From Arcobacter_B sp049472135 (lineage in GTDB: Bacteria > Campylobacterota > Campylobacteria > Campylobacterales > Arcobacteraceae), in the NCBI RefSeq assembly GCF_049472135.1, contig NZ_JBMOVV010000002.1, positions 62,001 through 126,000 on the forward strand: a stretch of 64,000 nucleotides of DNA, written 5' to 3'. Below the pieces are notes generated by a model, which saw nothing but the letters and a program-made list of their open reading frames with translations, was not told where the DNA came from and made no database searches. Numbering within the stretch: position 1 is the first letter of the stretch; the number at the start of each line of letters is the position of its first letter. Below are positions 18,349-26,607 of the stretch, in pieces. A program made the translations under genes and the position numbers.

Positions 18349-19533
18349 TTAGTGACAACCACATCCTGTACCACAACCACCACCTGATGATTGTTGAGTT
18401 TGTTGTGCTGAACTAGCACCTGCTGCAGCTGTTGAACAAGCACTTACACCTGGAGGTGTAGTTGGTTGAATATCTGCATTTGATCTGTTATCATCTACAT
18501 TTTCTAAGAATGAAATTAATCTAGAAGCAGCTTCCATATATCTTTTTGCAGAAATTGATTCTGGGTTAAAGTAAGTAATTGGTTTACCACCATCTCCACC
18601 TTCTCTAATTGCAGGCTCAATTGGTAAGTTTCCTAATACTTGAGTATTATATTGGTCAGCTAAATCTTCACAAGTTCCCATTCCAAAGATGTCAGACTCA
18701 GTTTCACATGAAGGACAAATAAATCCACTCATATTTTCAACAATTCCACCAATTGGAATATGTAACTTTTGGAACATATCTAAAGATCTTCTTGAATCAT
18801 CAAGTGCAACATGCTGAGGAGTTGTAACATTAATACCAGCAGCAACAGGAACACTTTGTGCTAAAGTTAATTGAGCATCACCAGTACCTGGAGGCATATC
18901 AATAAATAAGATATCTAAGTTTTCCCATAAGATATCTCTTAACAGTTGTTGGATAGCTTTCATAATCATAGCACCTCTCCAAATAACTGCTTGACCTTCT
19001 TCCATTAAAACACCCATAGACATTACATCAACACCATAAGCATTTAAAGGTTTAGCTTTCTCACCAATAACTTCTACTTCACTTCCTTGTAATCCCATCA
19101 TTCTAGGAATATTTGGACCATAAATATCAGCATCTAAGATACCAACTCTTTTACCTTGCATAGAAGCAGCAACAGCTAAGTTAACAGTAGTAGTTGATTT
19201 CCCAACTCCACCTTTACCAGAACTTACCATTACAATCTTTTTAATTTGTGGAGCAATATTTTTACCACTAACAGAGTTAGAGTTTTGCTTTGGAGCTTGT
19301 GGTTTATTGAATCCAAGTCTAACTTCAAGTCCAATAGCATTAATACAGGCATGAATATCTTTTCTTAACTGATCTTCAACTTCTTGTGCACTTGATGTAA
19401 TATCTAATACAATTGAAGCTGTATTTCCATCTAATTGAACATCTTTTACAAATCCAAAATCCATAATAGATTTTTCAAATCCAGGATACTTAACTTTTTC
19501 AAGTTCCTTTTTAATCTCTTCTATAGTTGCCAT
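18349..19533 (-). CDS. mrp: Mrp/ApbC iron-sulfur cluster carrier ATPase
   Basis: 394 residues. The N-terminal ~95 residues are a MIP18/DUF59-like domain. The MRP ATPase follows with the deviant Walker A V-S-S-G-K-G-G-V-G-K-S-T (~104-115), D-M-P-P-G-T-G-D (~212) and the Fe-S binding C-P-S-C (~272). It assembles and hands over Fe-S clusters in the cytosol. The C-terminus is odd: after a Ser/Ala/Gln linker it ends GGGCGTGCGCH, four Cys/His in the last eight residues, which could bind metal or a cluster. Monocistronic on the minus strand. Confidence 0.95.
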   Translation of the reverse strand: MATIEEIKKELEKVKYPGFEKSIMDFGFVKDVQLDGNTASIVLDITSSAQEVEDQLRKDIHACINAIGLEVRLGFNKPQAPKQNSNSVSGKNIAPQIKKIVMVSSGKGGVGKSTTTVNLAVAASMQGKRVGILDADIYGPNIPRMMGLQGSEVEVIGEKAKPLNAYGVDVMSMGVLMEEGQAVIWRGAMIMKAIQQLLRDILWENLDILFIDMPPGTGDAQLTLAQSVPVAAGINVTTPQHVALDDSRRSLDMFQKLHIPIGGIVENMSGFICPSCETESDIFGMGTCEDLADQYNTQVLGNLPIEPAIREGGDGGKPITYFNPESISAKRYMEAASRLISFLENVDDNRSNADIQPTTPPGVSACSTAAAGASSAQQTQQSSGGGCGTGCGCH

Positions 19534-19951
19534 AGAAAATTCCTTTTATAAAGTTTTATATTTAAATTTTTTGTATTATATTTTAAATAGGATAATTTTT
19601 GTCTTAATTAAACAAAATTTTAATATTTTTTATAAAAAGTAAAATAATGTTTACTTTTCTAAACACAATATTTTATCAAAAGTTTATGAAATACATAGAA
19701 TTTTTATTGAATTTATATTTAGAGTTTTTTAAATTTTTATTTTTTGGAATAAATTTGAAGTTTTAAAATAAAAAAAGCATCCTTCAAATTATTATGAAGA
19801 ATGCTTTTTGTTAGGTAATTTTGGATAAGTTTATGTTTTCACTCTTTTTATCCAACATTTCGTCAAAGCATTCGGCGCAATTACGAAATCAAAGATTTCT
19901 ATTTCGCATCAAATCCTCGTAAATGCCGAAAAAGTGAAACTGTTCACTTTT
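19534..19951. other. 418-base intergenic region between mrp and thiC
   Basis: No convincing protein gene. The part next to mrp (19534-19770) is very AT-rich and should hold the mrp promoter. A hairpin terminator lies at 19772-19809. From 19812 to the thiC stop the sequence is less AT-rich and full of short inverted and direct repeats, described separately. Confidence 0.7.
19772..19809. terminator. Hairpin terminator in the mrp-thiC gap
   Basis: AAAAAGCATCCTTCA and TGAAGAATGCTTTTT pair with one mismatch around an 8-base loop. Flanking A- and T-runs allow action in both directions. Confidence 0.65.
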
Positions 19952-19964
19952 TTATCCGACATTT
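19838..19964. repeat. Direct repeat pair flanking a fold-back block, at the end of thiC
   Basis: TTCACTCTTTTTATCCAACATTT (19838-19860) recurs with two differences at 19943-19964, where it is the end of thiC. Between them lies a block with complementary parts: ATTCGGCGCAATTACG against CGTAAATGCCGA, and GAAATC-AAA-GATTTC in the middle. It looks like a duplicated thiC tail enclosing a stem-loop, or a small REP-like element. Confidence 0.45.
19929..19953 (-). terminator. Terminator of thiC
   Basis: AAAAAGTGAA (19929-19938) pairs with TTCACTTTTT (19943-19952), loop ACTG, directly at the thiC stop codon and followed on the minus strand by a T-rich stretch. Confidence 0.7.
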
Positions 19965-21301
19965 ACCATCGCATCACCGTGATCTTTTACAATCTTTTGT
20001 GTGATTTTATATGAACAAAACTTTGGTCCACACATAGAACAAAACTCTGCTTCTTTAAATACATCTTGAGGAAGAGTTTCATCATGATACTCTTTTGCTC
20101 TTTCAGGGTCTAAACATAATTCAAATTGTTTATTCCAGTCAAATGCATATCTTGCATCAGACATTTCATCATCAATATCTCTTGCACCTTTTCTTCCTCT
20201 TGCAATATCAGCAGAGTGAGCAGCAATTTTATATGCAATAATCCCTTCTCTTACATCTTTTGCATTTGGTAAACCTAAGTGCTCTTTTGGCGTAACATAA
20301 CAAAGCATACTAGCTCCATGCCATCCACCAACAGCTGCACCAATTGCAGATGAAATATGGTCATAACCAGCAGCAATATCAGTTGTTAAAGGTCCTAAGA
20401 TATAGAAAGGTGCCTCATGACAATACTCTTGCTCAATTTTCATATTTCTTTCAATTTGATTTAATGGAACGTGACCTGGTCCTTCAATCATAACTTGAAC
20501 ATCTTTTTCCCATGCTCTTTTTGTTAATTCACCCATTACTTTAAGTTCAGATAATTGAGCTTCATCAGAAGCATCTGCTAAACATCCTGGTCTTAAAGAG
20601 TCACCTAAAGATAATGATACATCGTATTTTCTACAAATATCTAAGATATCATCAAATGCATCGTAGAATGGATTTTCTTTATGGTAATGCATCATCCATG
20701 CAGCCATTAAAGAACCACCTCTTGAAACGATTCCCATTTTTCTTTTTGCAACATGAGGCATAAATTGAAGTAAGAATCCAGCGTGAATTGTAAAGTAAGA
20801 AACACCTTGTTGTGCTTGCTTTTCTAATACTTTTAACATTACATCAATAGATAAGTCTTCAATCTTATTGTTTACATCATGTAAGATTTGGTACATTGGA
20901 ACTGTACCAATTGGCACATTAGAGTGAGCAATAACAGCTTCTCTAATTGCATCTAAGTCTCCACCAGTACTTAAGTCCATGATTGTATCAGCACCATATT
21001 TTAAACATACGTCAACTTTTTCAACTTCACCGTCAATATCTGAAGCTAAGGCTGATGAACCAATATTAGCATTAATTTTACAAGATGATGCAATTCCAAT
21101 AGCCATTGGATTTAAGTTTCTATGATTTACATTCGCAGGAATAATTAGTCTTCCTCTTTCAATCTCAGATCTAATTAATTCAGGATCTAAATTTTCAACT
21201 TTTGCAACATACTCCATATCAGGAGTAATAATACCTTGCTTTGCATAATACATTTGTGTTCTAACTTTATCATCTTTATGATTATCTAGCCAATCTCTCA
21301 T
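19952..21301 (-). CDS. thiC: Phosphomethylpyrimidine synthase ThiC
   Basis: 449 residues, the short form without the long N-terminal extension of the enterobacterial enzyme. It is a radical-SAM enzyme that turns aminoimidazole ribotide into the thiamine pyrimidine. The C-terminal cluster motif C-S-M-C-G-P-K-F-C (C-x2-C-x4-C) is present, as are the conserved M-I-E-G-P-G-H-V-P and G-P-L-T-T-D-I-A-A-G-Y-D-H. No TPP riboswitch is recognisable in the ~148 bases upstream. It stands alone on the minus strand, divergent from the HDOD gene. Confidence 0.97.
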   Translation of the reverse strand: MRDWLDNHKDDKVRTQMYYAKQGIITPDMEYVAKVENLDPELIRSEIERGRLIIPANVNHRNLNPMAIGIASSCKINANIGSSALASDIDGEVEKVDVCLKYGADTIMDLSTGGDLDAIREAVIAHSNVPIGTVPMYQILHDVNNKIEDLSIDVMLKVLEKQAQQGVSYFTIHAGFLLQFMPHVAKRKMGIVSRGGSLMAAWMMHYHKENPFYDAFDDILDICRKYDVSLSLGDSLRPGCLADASDEAQLSELKVMGELTKRAWEKDVQVMIEGPGHVPLNQIERNMKIEQEYCHEAPFYILGPLTTDIAAGYDHISSAIGAAVGGWHGASMLCYVTPKEHLGLPNAKDVREGIIAYKIAAHSADIARGRKGARDIDDEMSDARYAFDWNKQFELCLDPERAKEYHDETLPQDVFKEAEFCSMCGPKFCSYKITQKIVKDHGDAMVNVG

Positions 21302-21449
21302 TTTAAAAATCCTATAATATTTATTTGATTGTGAGTTGATTATATCTAAATTTGTTTATAAAACCTTAATTAAATCAATTAATTTTGATTTATTATTTGT
21401 ATAAGTTTCTTTTCTATATAATAGTTTTATTAAGAATAACGAGATAATT

Positions 21450-22271
21450 ATGAAAAATAAAATTAAAGATAAAATTGATTCATTGCCACCATTACCAAAT
21501 AGTATTATGGAACTTGAAGAGTTTAAAAAAGTAAAAGACTCTTCTCCTGATGAACTAATAAAGATTATTGAAAAAGACCCACTACTTGTGGCAAATATAT
21601 TAAAAGTTGCTAACTCATCAATGTTTGGATTTAGAAGTAGTGTAGATACTTTAAGTAGGGCAATTAATCTTCTTGGAATAAATTTTACAATCTCTTTAGC
21701 AATTGGTTCAATTGTACAAAATACTGTAAAGTGTAACCTTTTAGCATATGGAATGACTACAGACGAATTTATTAACTTAAGTGCATTATCAACGAAAATC
21801 ATAAATGAATGGGTTTCAAAATTTGATAATGAATTAAAAGAAGAGTTAATAATGCCTGCATTTTTACAAGAAACTGGTAAATTTATTATTGCTGGAATTA
21901 TTGAGCAAGAAAACTTAGTTGAAGAGTTCAAAGAGGCTTTAAATAAAGAGAGTAATATCTCACTAGTTGAACTTGAATTTACAGGTTTTACAACTGCTAA
22001 AATAACTGCAAATCTATTTAAACATTGGGGTTTATCTCATAATCTAATATATCCAATTGGATTTGTAGAAGATATAGATGATGCGCCATCTGAATTTAAA
22101 AGAAAAGCTCAAGTTTTAAGGATTACAAAAGAGCTTACTAATTACAAAAATCCTTTAAACACTAATAGTATTGAAAAAGCTTCAAAACTTTCAAAAACTT
22201 ATGACTTTGATGAAAAAATACTAAATAGCTCAATTAAAACAATAAAAGCTGAAATTCTGAAAAATTCTTAA
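21450..22271 (+). CDS. HDOD-domain signalling protein
   Basis: 273 residues. An HDOD domain covers ~5-210: L-P-P-L-P-N-S-I-M-E-L near the start, I-I-E-K-D-P-L-L-V-A-N-I-L-K-V-A-N-S-S-M-F-G and I-x-x-L-G-I-N-F. HDOD domains are inactive relatives of HD hydrolases that bind partners in signalling or motility. No output domain is attached. It precedes ispDF by 55 bases in the same direction and could be co-transcribed. Target unknown. Confidence 0.85.
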   Translation: MKNKIKDKIDSLPPLPNSIMELEEFKKVKDSSPDELIKIIEKDPLLVANILKVANSSMFGFRSSVDTLSRAINLLGINFTISLAIGSIVQNTVKCNLLAYGMTTDEFINLSALSTKIINEWVSKFDNELKEELIMPAFLQETGKFIIAGIIEQENLVEEFKEALNKESNISLVELEFTGFTTAKITANLFKHWGLSHNLIYPIGFVEDIDDAPSEFKRKAQVLRITKELTNYKNPLNTNSIEKASKLSKTYDFDEKILNSSIKTIKAEILKNS

Positions 22272-22326
22272 CTTTTCATAAGTAACATTAGATTATAATA
22301 TGTAACTTTTTTACACAAAGGGGATA

Positions 22327-23448
22327 TTGGTGTCTGATGTTACTTTAATAGTCTTATGCGCAGGGAATTCTACGCGTTTTAACCATAAGACGAAAAAGCA
22401 ATGGCTTAGAATTGAAAATGAACCATTATGGCTAAATGTTACCAAAAGATTATCAAGTTTTTCTGATTTTGATAAGGTAATTATTACTGCCCATAAAAAT
22501 GAAATATCATATATGGAAAATTTCAACGATGAGTATACCTATGTAACAGGTGGTGACACTAGACAAGAATCAATGGCAAACTCTTTAAAAGAGGTTACCA
22601 CTAAATATGTAATGGTAACTGATGTAGCAAGAGCTTGTGTCCCTAAAAGTGTAATTGATAATCTACTCAACGAAAAAGGTTTAGCAGATTGTATTGTTCC
22701 TGTATTAGATGTATCTGACACAGTTATTTACAATGAAGCCACAATAAATAGAGATAATGTAAAACTTATTCAAACTCCGCAACTTTCAACTACTGATATA
22801 TTAAAAAAAGCCCTAAATACAACAACTGAATTTACCGATGATAGTTCTGCCATTAAAGCGATTAATGGTTCTATTAAATATGTAAAAGGAAGCACTAAGA
22901 GCAAAAAACTTACGCATGGAGATGAAATAAATGAAATGCCTAGTTTAAAACCTGCTTCTAATAATTTTTTTACAGGTACTGGAATTGATATACATCAGTT
23001 TGAAGATGGTAAAAAAATGTATCTTGGTGGAGTTGAAATACCATGTGAGTATGGATTTAAAGCACACAGTGATGGAGATGTATTAATTCACTCTGTTATT
23101 GATGCTTTACTTGGAGCAGCAGGAGCTGGAGATATTGGAGAATTTTTCCCTGATACAGACCCTAAATACAAAGGTGCTGATTCAAAAGTTTTACTTCAAG
23201 AGATTGTAGAATTTATTTATAATGTTGGATATGAAATTGTAAATATTGACCTTACAATATTAGCTCAACAACCTAAAATCAATCCTTTTAAAAAAGATAT
23301 AAAAAAACAATTATCACAAATTTTAGCCTTAGAAAAACAATTTATAAATATTAAAGCAACAACAGGTGAAAAAATGGGATTTGTTGGTAGAAAAGAAGGT
23401 GTGGCAGTTCAAAGTATTGCTACATTAAAATACTATAAATGGAAGTAA
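22327..23448 (+). CDS. ispDF: Fused IspD-IspF of the MEP isoprenoid pathway
   Basis: About 373 residues. The N-terminal half (~1-205) is IspD, the cytidylyltransferase, with C-A-G-N-S-T-R-F and K-K-Q-W. The C-terminal half (~215-373) is IspF, the cyclodiphosphate synthase, with G-I-D-I-H-Q-F (metal), H-S-D-G-D-V-L-I-H and the G-E-K-M-G-F-V-G-R-K-E-G end. The fusion is usual in Campylobacterota. No ATG fits: TTG at 22327 or GTG at 22330. AAAGGGG ends at 22323, and the spacing is better for the GTG. The orphan regulator follows 3 bases later. Confidence 0.95.
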   Translation: MVSDVTLIVLCAGNSTRFNHKTKKQWLRIENEPLWLNVTKRLSSFSDFDKVIITAHKNEISYMENFNDEYTYVTGGDTRQESMANSLKEVTTKYVMVTDVARACVPKSVIDNLLNEKGLADCIVPVLDVSDTVIYNEATINRDNVKLIQTPQLSTTDILKKALNTTTEFTDDSSAIKAINGSIKYVKGSTKSKKLTHGDEINEMPSLKPASNNFFTGTGIDIHQFEDGKKMYLGGVEIPCEYGFKAHSDGDVLIHSVIDALLGAAGAGDIGEFFPDTDPKYKGADSKVLLQEIVEFIYNVGYEIVNIDLTILAQQPKINPFKKDIKKQLSQILALEKQFINIKATTGEKMGFVGRKEGVAVQSIATLKYYKWK

Positions 23449-23451
23449 AAT

Positions 23452-24342
23452 ATGAATATTTTAATTATTGAAAATGAGATTTATTTAGCACAAAAGGTAG
23501 TTTCAAGACTACTAGATGACGGACACAGTTGTGATTATATAGAATCACCAAATATTGATAACTTATCAAAAGATTATGACATAGTACTTTTATCAACTTC
23601 ACTTCCATCAAGTTTATGTAAAAACATAATCAAAAAATATAAAGAAAACTCAATTATACTTCTTTTAGTATCTTATATCTCAGATGAAACAGTTACTAAC
23701 CCTATCAAAGATGGTGCAAAAGACTATATAATGAAACCATTCTTAATGGATGAACTTGTAAGAAAAATCTATCACTATAAAGAGTGTAGAAGTCTAAGAA
23801 GAGAGTTACAAACATTAAGAGAATATGTTGACTTTATTATGGAAGATGTAAACACTTCTGATACATTTTTACCTCCATCATTCCCAACATTAATAGAATC
23901 AAATTCTCAAAAATGTTCTGATAAGTTAGTATTTGAATTATCAAGAAGACTTGATATGCCTATCTCATTTATATCTTTAAACTGTACAAATTGGCAAAAG
24001 AAATTAAATGCTTTAGATAATAAAGGGATTATTTACCTAACAGAGTATCATAGTCTTAAGAAAACTGCTAAAGATAATCTAATCAAATTAATTGAACATA
24101 AAAATTGTGTGATTTCATCTTTAGAAAGCGAAGATGAATTCCCTTATAGAAAGATTGAATTTAACAATGAAAATCTACTTATGAGTACTACAAATATTAT
24201 GACAATCAATGATTATGTAAAACTTATGGTTTTATCATACCAAGCAAAATATCCAGATACTGAACTATCTAAAAAACTTGGTATTTCAAGAAAATCTCTT
24301 TGGGAAAAGAGAAAAAAACTTGGTATTGAAAAAAAGAAGTAA
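23452..24342 (+). CDS. Orphan atypical response regulator (HP1021/Cj1608-like)
   Basis: 296 residues. A receiver-like domain (~1-115) starts with M-N-I-L-I-I-E-N-E and ends with I-M-K-P-F. The usual phosphorylated Asp is replaced by Ser48 (D-I-V-L-L-S-T-S-L-P), so it is probably not controlled by phosphorylation. A middle region (~125-255) looks like a decayed NtrC AAA+ domain. The C-terminus (~262-296) is a Fis-like helix-turn-helix (E-L-S-K-K-L-G-I-S-R-K-S-L-W-E-K-R). Position between ispDF and pgpA matches HP1021 of Helicobacter and Cj1608 of Campylobacter. HP1021 controls chromosome replication start and redox genes in that species; the same role here is inference. Confidence 0.85.
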   Translation: MNILIIENEIYLAQKVVSRLLDDGHSCDYIESPNIDNLSKDYDIVLLSTSLPSSLCKNIIKKYKENSIILLLVSYISDETVTNPIKDGAKDYIMKPFLMDELVRKIYHYKECRSLRRELQTLREYVDFIMEDVNTSDTFLPPSFPTLIESNSQKCSDKLVFELSRRLDMPISFISLNCTNWQKKLNALDNKGIIYLTEYHSLKKTAKDNLIKLIEHKNCVISSLESEDEFPYRKIEFNNENLLMSTTNIMTINDYVKLMVLSYQAKYPDTELSKKLGISRKSLWEKRKKLGIEKKK

Positions 24343-24350
24343 GGTAAAAT

Positions 24351-24824
24351 ATGAACTTTAGAAAATTTTTCTTAACAGTTGGATACTCTGGGTTATCACC
24401 AAAAGCACCTGGGACAGTAGGTTCTTTTGTAGCCTTATTATTAGGTGTTGGAGTACTACAATTTTTTGATGTATCAACACTATTTTTATTAGGTTTATTA
24501 GTTACTGTATTTGCAGTAAAACAAATAGACATCTATGAAAAAGAAGTTGGAGAACATGATAGCAAAGAGATAGTTATTGATGAATTAGCAGGTATGTGGA
24601 TAGCTTTATCTATTTGTAAACCAACGGAATCTAATATGCTTATTATGGCTATTTTGGCTTTTGTATTCTTCAGACTTTTTGATATTTGGAAACCTTCGAT
24701 TATAGGAAGAATTGACCAGAATGTTAAAGGTGGTTGGGGAGTAATGGGTGATGATGTAGTAGCAGGTGTTGCTGCTGGTATTGCTGCCTCAGGTGTTTAT
24801 CACTTAATTGCAAACTTTTTATAA
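24351..24824 (+). CDS. pgpA: Phosphatidylglycerophosphatase A
   Basis: 157 residues, normal for PgpA. It removes phosphate from phosphatidylglycerophosphate in the inner membrane. It has F-L-T-V-G-Y-S-G-L-S-P-K-A-P-G-T-x-G-S near the start, D-E-L-A-G (~82) and G-D-D-V-V-A-G (~134), plus four hydrophobic segments. It starts 8 bases after the regulator gene. At the end, a -1 shift at AACTTTTTATAA would add IKELEERGLTSTLLQEN and stop at 24874, just before the terminator; whether that tail is used is not known. Confidence 0.95.
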   Translation: MNFRKFFLTVGYSGLSPKAPGTVGSFVALLLGVGVLQFFDVSTLFLLGLLVTVFAVKQIDIYEKEVGEHDSKEIVIDELAGMWIALSICKPTESNMLIMAILAFVFFRLFDIWKPSIIGRIDQNVKGGWGVMGDDVVAGVAAGIAASGVYHLIANFL

Positions 24825-24872
24825 AAGAGCTTGAAGAAAGAGGTTTAACTTCAACTCTTTTACAAGAGAATT

Positions 24873-24906
24873 AAAAAAGGGAAACTCAAATGAGTTTCCC
24901 TTTTTT
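24873..24906. terminator. Strong bidirectional terminator between pgpA and carA
   Basis: AAAAAAGGGAAACTCA (24873-24888) pairs with TGAGTTTCCCTTTTTT (24891-24906). It has an A-run and a T-run at the ends and serves the two convergent units. Confidence 0.9.
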
Positions 24907-24925
24907 TATAGCTAAATAACCTAAA

Positions 24926-26050
24926 TTATTTAACTATCTTAGCAAACTCATCAAAGATATACTTAGACTCATGTGGTCCTGGAGATGCTTCTGGGTGATG
25001 TTGTACAGAGAAAATCTCTTTATTTTTATATTTTACACCCTCAATAGTTCCATCAAATAGATTCTTGTGAGTAATTTCAGCAATTTCTACAATTGAATCA
25101 GGAACATTATAGTTATGGTTTTGTGCAGTAATTTCTACTATTTTTGTTTCAGGATTTGCAACAGGGTGATTTCCTCCATGTTGTCCAAATGGTAACTTAT
25201 ATGTATCATGCCCATGAGCAATAGATAACATTTGGTGTCCTAAACAAATAGCAAACATTGGAATATTTGCAGTAATTAATTTTTGAACTTCTTTTTTCTC
25301 TTCAGTTAAAGTAAGTGGGTCACCTGGTCCATTTGATAAGAAAATACCACCGATTTCTTTTGCTTCAAATCTAGCAATTAAATCTTCAGCTTTAAATGTT
25401 GATGGAACAACTTCAACTTCTAATCCTGATTGAACTAATTCATTTAAGATATTTCTTTTTACACCAAAGTCAACAACAACTATTTTTTTATCACTCATAA
25501 CAGCTTTGTTGTAAGCTTTTGCTTCATGATTCCAAGCTCCACTTTTATGAATATATGACTCTTTTGTTGAAACTTGTTCAATATAGTTAATATCTTCAAT
25601 TCTTGGACTTTCACTTAGTTTCTTAGCTAACTCATGTTTATCAGAGATTTCAGTAGAAGCAATCATCATCATTGCACCCTCATCTCTAATCATTTTAGTT
25701 AAGTATCTTGTATCAATTGCCGTAATACCTAATACATTGTGCTCTTTTAATAATGAGTCTAAATCACCCTCTCCTCTATAGTTAGAGTATTCATGGTGAT
25801 AATTTCTAACTAAAACACCTTTACAGTATGCTGTTTTACTTTCCATATCATCTTCATTTACACCAACATTTCCAATTTCTGGCATTGTAAATGTAATAAA
25901 CTGACCTGCATATGATGGATCAGTAATGATTTCTTGGTAACCAGTTAGTGATGTATTAAATACTACTTCTCCAACAGATGTACCAGTTGCACCAAAAGAT
26001 TTCGCTTCTAAAAATGTTCCGTTTTCTAAGTAAATCCAAACTTTTTGCAT
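24926..26050 (-). CDS. carA: Carbamoyl-phosphate synthase small subunit
   Basis: 374 residues. It supplies ammonia from glutamine to the large subunit for arginine and pyrimidine synthesis. It has the N-terminal small-subunit domain (~1-150, G-x-T-S-V-G-E-V-V-F-N-T-S-L-T-G-Y-Q-E) and the class I glutaminase domain with nucleophile Cys269 in F-A-I-C-L-G-H-Q and Q-H-H-P-E-A near the C-terminus. It is last in the five-gene minus operon starting at 29831 and ends at the strong terminator. carB is not in the window. Confidence 0.97.
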   Translation of the reverse strand: MQKVWIYLENGTFLEAKSFGATGTSVGEVVFNTSLTGYQEIITDPSYAGQFITFTMPEIGNVGVNEDDMESKTAYCKGVLVRNYHHEYSNYRGEGDLDSLLKEHNVLGITAIDTRYLTKMIRDEGAMMMIASTEISDKHELAKKLSESPRIEDINYIEQVSTKESYIHKSGAWNHEAKAYNKAVMSDKKIVVVDFGVKRNILNELVQSGLEVEVVPSTFKAEDLIARFEAKEIGGIFLSNGPGDPLTLTEEKKEVQKLITANIPMFAICLGHQMLSIAHGHDTYKLPFGQHGGNHPVANPETKIVEITAQNHNYNVPDSIVEIAEITHKNLFDGTIEGVKYKNKEIFSVQHHPEASPGPHESKYIFDEFAKIVK

Positions 26051-26051
26051 C

Positions 26052-26603
26052 TTATATTAACCCTCTTTTAATTAATTCTTCTTCATATAATCTATGATAA
26101 ACTAAATCATAATCCTCAGTTCCTGGTATTAACTTTCTTTTATAGTTTTTAAGCTTAGCTAATACCAGAGAATCTGCTTCTTCAAAACCTTTCATAAACT
26201 CATCAATTGATGAGAATATTACATTTTTCACTTGATTGTCTGAGCAAGTATAGTGGATATAATCCTCTTCCCATAAGAAATCTAATACTTGATGAGCAAT
26301 ATCTGAGAATCTATCTTCATTATTTAAAATAACACCAAAGTCGTTTGCCAATCTTTTTTTAGTCATCCAAAAAAGTTGTCTTCTATCAGCATTTAACATT
26401 TCGATTTCTTCATCTTGTCCATCAAGAATCTGATCAACTTTTTCGTCTAGTTCAAACTCTTTTTCTATATCAGCATCCATAATTCTTTCGATTTGAGCTT
26501 CAATAGAGTTTTTATCTTTTCTTACTTCTACAAAGTCACAAGAGATTAAGTCTCTTGTAATTCTTCTAGAAATATATGGTGTATGATGTAATTTGATTCT
26601 CAT
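26052..26603 (-). CDS. DUF507 family protein
   Basis: 183 residues, mostly helical and rich in acidic residues. It matches the DUF507 pattern: M-R-I-K-L-H-H-x-P-Y-I-S-R-R-I start and a repeated half, the second beginning around R-R-Q-L-F-W-M-T-K-K-R-L-A. No function is known for the family. The gene sits 1 base before carA and 4 bases after purA, a neighbourhood common in Campylobacterota. Confidence 0.85.
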   Translation of the reverse strand: MRIKLHHTPYISRRITRDLISCDFVEVRKDKNSIEAQIERIMDADIEKEFELDEKVDQILDGQDEEIEMLNADRRQLFWMTKKRLANDFGVILNNEDRFSDIAHQVLDFLWEEDYIHYTCSDNQVKNVIFSSIDEFMKGFEEADSLVLAKLKNYKRKLIPGTEDYDLVYHRLYEEELIKRGLI

Positions 26604-26607
26604 CCTC

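Noticed and set aside
21302..21449. TPP riboswitch before thiC
   Set aside because: No CTGAGA-type THI element or matching helices are visible in this AT-rich leader.
21356..21931. 191-residue minus-strand frame opposite the HDOD gene
   Set aside because: Low-complexity hydrophobic/Ser-rich product and the antisense of a recognised HDOD domain.
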